Both the position numbers and the translations under genes were made by a program. A stretch of 64,000 nucleotides of DNA. Source: Turbatrix aceti. Lineage: Eukaryota; Nematoda; Chromadorea; Rhabditida; Panagrolaimidae. Shown piece after piece: positions 62,070 through 64,000 of the stretch (the stretch's first letter is position 1; each line of letters opens with the position of its first letter). The notes under the pieces are model-generated. The model searched no databases. It was not told where the DNA came from and saw only the letters and a list, made by a program, of their open reading frames with translations. The stretch is from assembly GCA_963969345.1 (NCBI GenBank), contig OZ017767.1, positions 1,922,001 through 1,986,000 of the forward strand, given 5' to 3'.

Positions 62070-63577
62070 ATAATTTTGAACACCTAGTCCAAACATGAAC
62101 GTAAATGTTGCGTTTTTATTCAATCTGATACACGGTGGCAGTTTGACTTAAATAAACGGTTTTTTCGCATTATAACTTTTTTCGTGAAAACGCTTTTTAT
62201 TCTGAATCAACATAAAAACAATAACAAAAACAACAACAAAGTAACGGAAAAAAGACGGTAGAGGAATAGGGGGAGCACCCTGACGCAGTAACAAAACTTG
62301 GCTACTGCGCCACCCCGCCGCGGTAGCAAAGTTTGGCCATTGCGCCAGCCCAACGCAGTAGCATAGTTTGGCCATTGCGCCAGCCCAACGCAGTAACATA
62401 ACTTGGCTACTGCGTCAAAGAGGAGAGGGAAGCACAAGACGCAAAAGCACAGGCCCGCCGCAATAGCGTAACTTGGCTATTGTGTCGAGATGGGAGTTGA
62501 AAAAATTTACACGACGATTACAATTACAAAAAATGATACTTTATCCGTTGAAGAGCATTGTCCAAGAAAAATGATAAAAAATATCCAGAAACAAATCAAA
62601 AAAGGATGAGATCAGAGAAACAATTACGACGACGATGTTAGCTATTTTAGAGGCGATTTTGATTAACTTGGGTCAATTTCCACGAGCAGCGAAGAGGGTA
62701 GCCATCCGAGTAAGCCGAATCCTGAAAAATAACACGAAATAAACGCCATAAGAAGAAAACAGACAAAAAAACTCAAAAAACGATCAGAAAAAACTTATGT
62801 AACGCTACGAAAAATCGGACAAACGAACAACGTTGTAGTGTTGACTGTTTGTTCGACTTTTCGTGGCGGGGCAATCAAAGATAACTGTTCTGACTTTTTT
62901 GATTACATGAGTTTTTTCTGATCGTTTTTTGAGTTTTTTTGTCTGTTTTCTTCTTATGGCGTTTATTTCGTGTTATTTTTCAGGATTCGGCTTACTCGGA
63001 TGGCTACCCTCTTCGCTGCTCGTGGAAATTGACCCAAGTTAATCAAAATCGCCTCTAAAATAGCTAACATCGTCGTCGTAATTGTTTCTCTAATCTCATC
63101 CTTTTTTGATTTGTTTCTGGATATTTTTTATCATTTTTCTTGGACAATGCTCTTCAACGGATAAAGTATCATTTTTTGTAATTGTAATCGTCGTGTAAAT
63201 TTTTTCAACTCCCATCTCGACACAATAGCCAAGTTACGCTATTGCGGCGTGCTGCTTCCCTCTCCTCTTTGACGCAGTAGCCAAGTTATGTTACTGCGTT
63301 GGGCTGGCGCAATGGCCAAACTATGCTACTACTGCGTCGGGGTGGCGCGGTAGCCGAGCTATGCTACTGCGTAAGGGTATTCCTCTACCGTCTTTTTTCC
63401 ATTACTTTGTTGTTGTTTTTTGTTATTGTTTTTATGTTGTATGACAATAAAAAGTGTTTTTACGAAAAAAGTAATAATGCAAAAAAACCGTTTATTTAAA
63501 TCAAACCGCCACCGTGTATCAGATTGAATAAAAACGCAACATTTACGTTCATGTTTGGACTAGGTGTTCAAAATTAT
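62070..63577. mobile_element. 1.5-kb fold-back element with tandem repeats in both arms
   Basis: The arms 62070-62800 and about 62905-63577 are inverted copies (ends ATAATTTTGAACACCTAGTCC) around a spacer of about 105 bp. Each arm has a tandem array of units of about 35 bp with the cores GTTTGGCCATTGCGCC and ACGCAGTARCATA. The left arm has about four units (62278-62415) and the right arm about three (63271-63380). Open frames in the arrays are translations of the repeat. No transposase and no clear target duplication were found, so the superfamily is unknown. Confidence 0.8.
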
Positions 63578-64000
63578 GATAAAAAAACATTGTTAAGCGT
63601 ATCATCAATTTTGTCGTTATCTTATAAATACTTTCTGTGGGTGTAACGACTTGTACCGTTATCAGCCTGTATCTTTTATCTATGTCGAGAGCGGGGCGAA
63701 GGAACATAATTATTAATAATAAATATTTACAAAAACTAAGTTTAAGTTTTTTGTAAATTACAGGGTGAATCGGGAACAAAAAGTTAATGAACCTTTCGTT
63801 TGACTGATATATATATATAAATTGTGCCTCTGATCAGAATACAAAAAACCCATTGTTGATTTTTTTTCTTCAAGACGCTTTTCGGCAAGATTAGTTGCTT
63901 ACTCTTCAAAATGAATCATCGGAGTAATGAGTTGCGTTGCAAAGATAGCTACAAAACCAACAAATAAAAAACAGCAAACTTCGAAATTTACTAATTAAAA
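63578..64000. other. Terminal AT-rich segment
   Basis: No coding exon, RNA gene or repeat recognised in the last 420 bp. Confidence 0.4.

Noticed and set aside
62148..63499. Frames rich in GWRNGQT-like repeats
   Set aside because: They are translations of the tandem repeat unit in the fold-back element.

Overview
The window looks like a gene-sparse piece of an AT-rich nematode genome, probably from a rhabditid-type worm. The evidence is a tandem cluster of nematode-specific seven-transmembrane chemoreceptors, further serpentine receptors of a different superfamily, and a worm-style D2-like dopamine receptor, Na+/Ca2+ exchanger and JNK-type kinase. Coding exons are GC-rich; introns and intergenic DNA are full of A/T runs. 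No bacterial, tRNA, rRNA or CRISPR feature was seen. The species cannot be named from the sequence.

Layout. 1-5.1 kb: four tandem minus-strand paralogues of one SRG-superfamily-like chemoreceptor family (one cut by the window edge, one a 3' remnant split by a 331-bp hAT-type MITE, two intact intronless genes). 6.2-11.2 kb: a ten-exon minus-strand D2-like dopamine receptor of 1099 aa with a giant third intracellular loop. 11.2-27.6 kb: gene-poor DNA holding a 2.3-kb terminal-inverted-repeat element built around ACTTGCGTAA, a 469-bp hAT-like MITE with 8-bp target duplications, and small hairpins. 27.6-36.6 kb: a three-exon minus-strand STR-superfamily-like chemoreceptor. Its intron 2 contains an apparently intact 5,021-bp Ty3/gypsy retrotransposon in antisense orientation, with LTRs that read as identical and a 5-bp target duplication. 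Its intron 1 contains a 1,980-bp TTAA-flanked palindrome. 36.6-51.5 kb: a long gene-poor divergent intergenic region. 51.5-57.4 kb: an eight-exon plus-strand Na+/Ca2+ exchanger (975 aa). 59.1-60.2 kb: a plus-strand serpentine receptor. 60.2-61.7 kb: a seven-exon minus-strand JNK-family kinase with a TQY activation motif. 62.1-63.6 kb: a 1.5-kb fold-back element.

The most unusual signal is not a gene. A short motif, CAGTTTT (often CAGTTTTTTT), is scattered every few hundred bases through introns and intergenic DNA, almost always in one orientation. By hand count about 45 AAAACTG and about 10 CAGTTTT lie before 37.9 kb on the plus strand, then about 50 CAGTTTT against 2 AAAACTG from 38.0 to 60.2 kb. 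The orientation flips at about 37.95-38.03 kb, between divergent genes, and back at about 60.2 kb, between convergent genes. It therefore reads CAGTTTT on the sense strand of the nearest genes, including across 13-16 kb intergenic stretches.

The dopamine receptor, exchanger and kinase are all plausible neuron or muscle signalling genes and the rest are sensory receptors. Nothing suggests an operon or a single pathway joining them. All gene models below were assembled by eye from GT-AG (one GC-AG) junctions that keep frame, and each was checked to give a length divisible by three.
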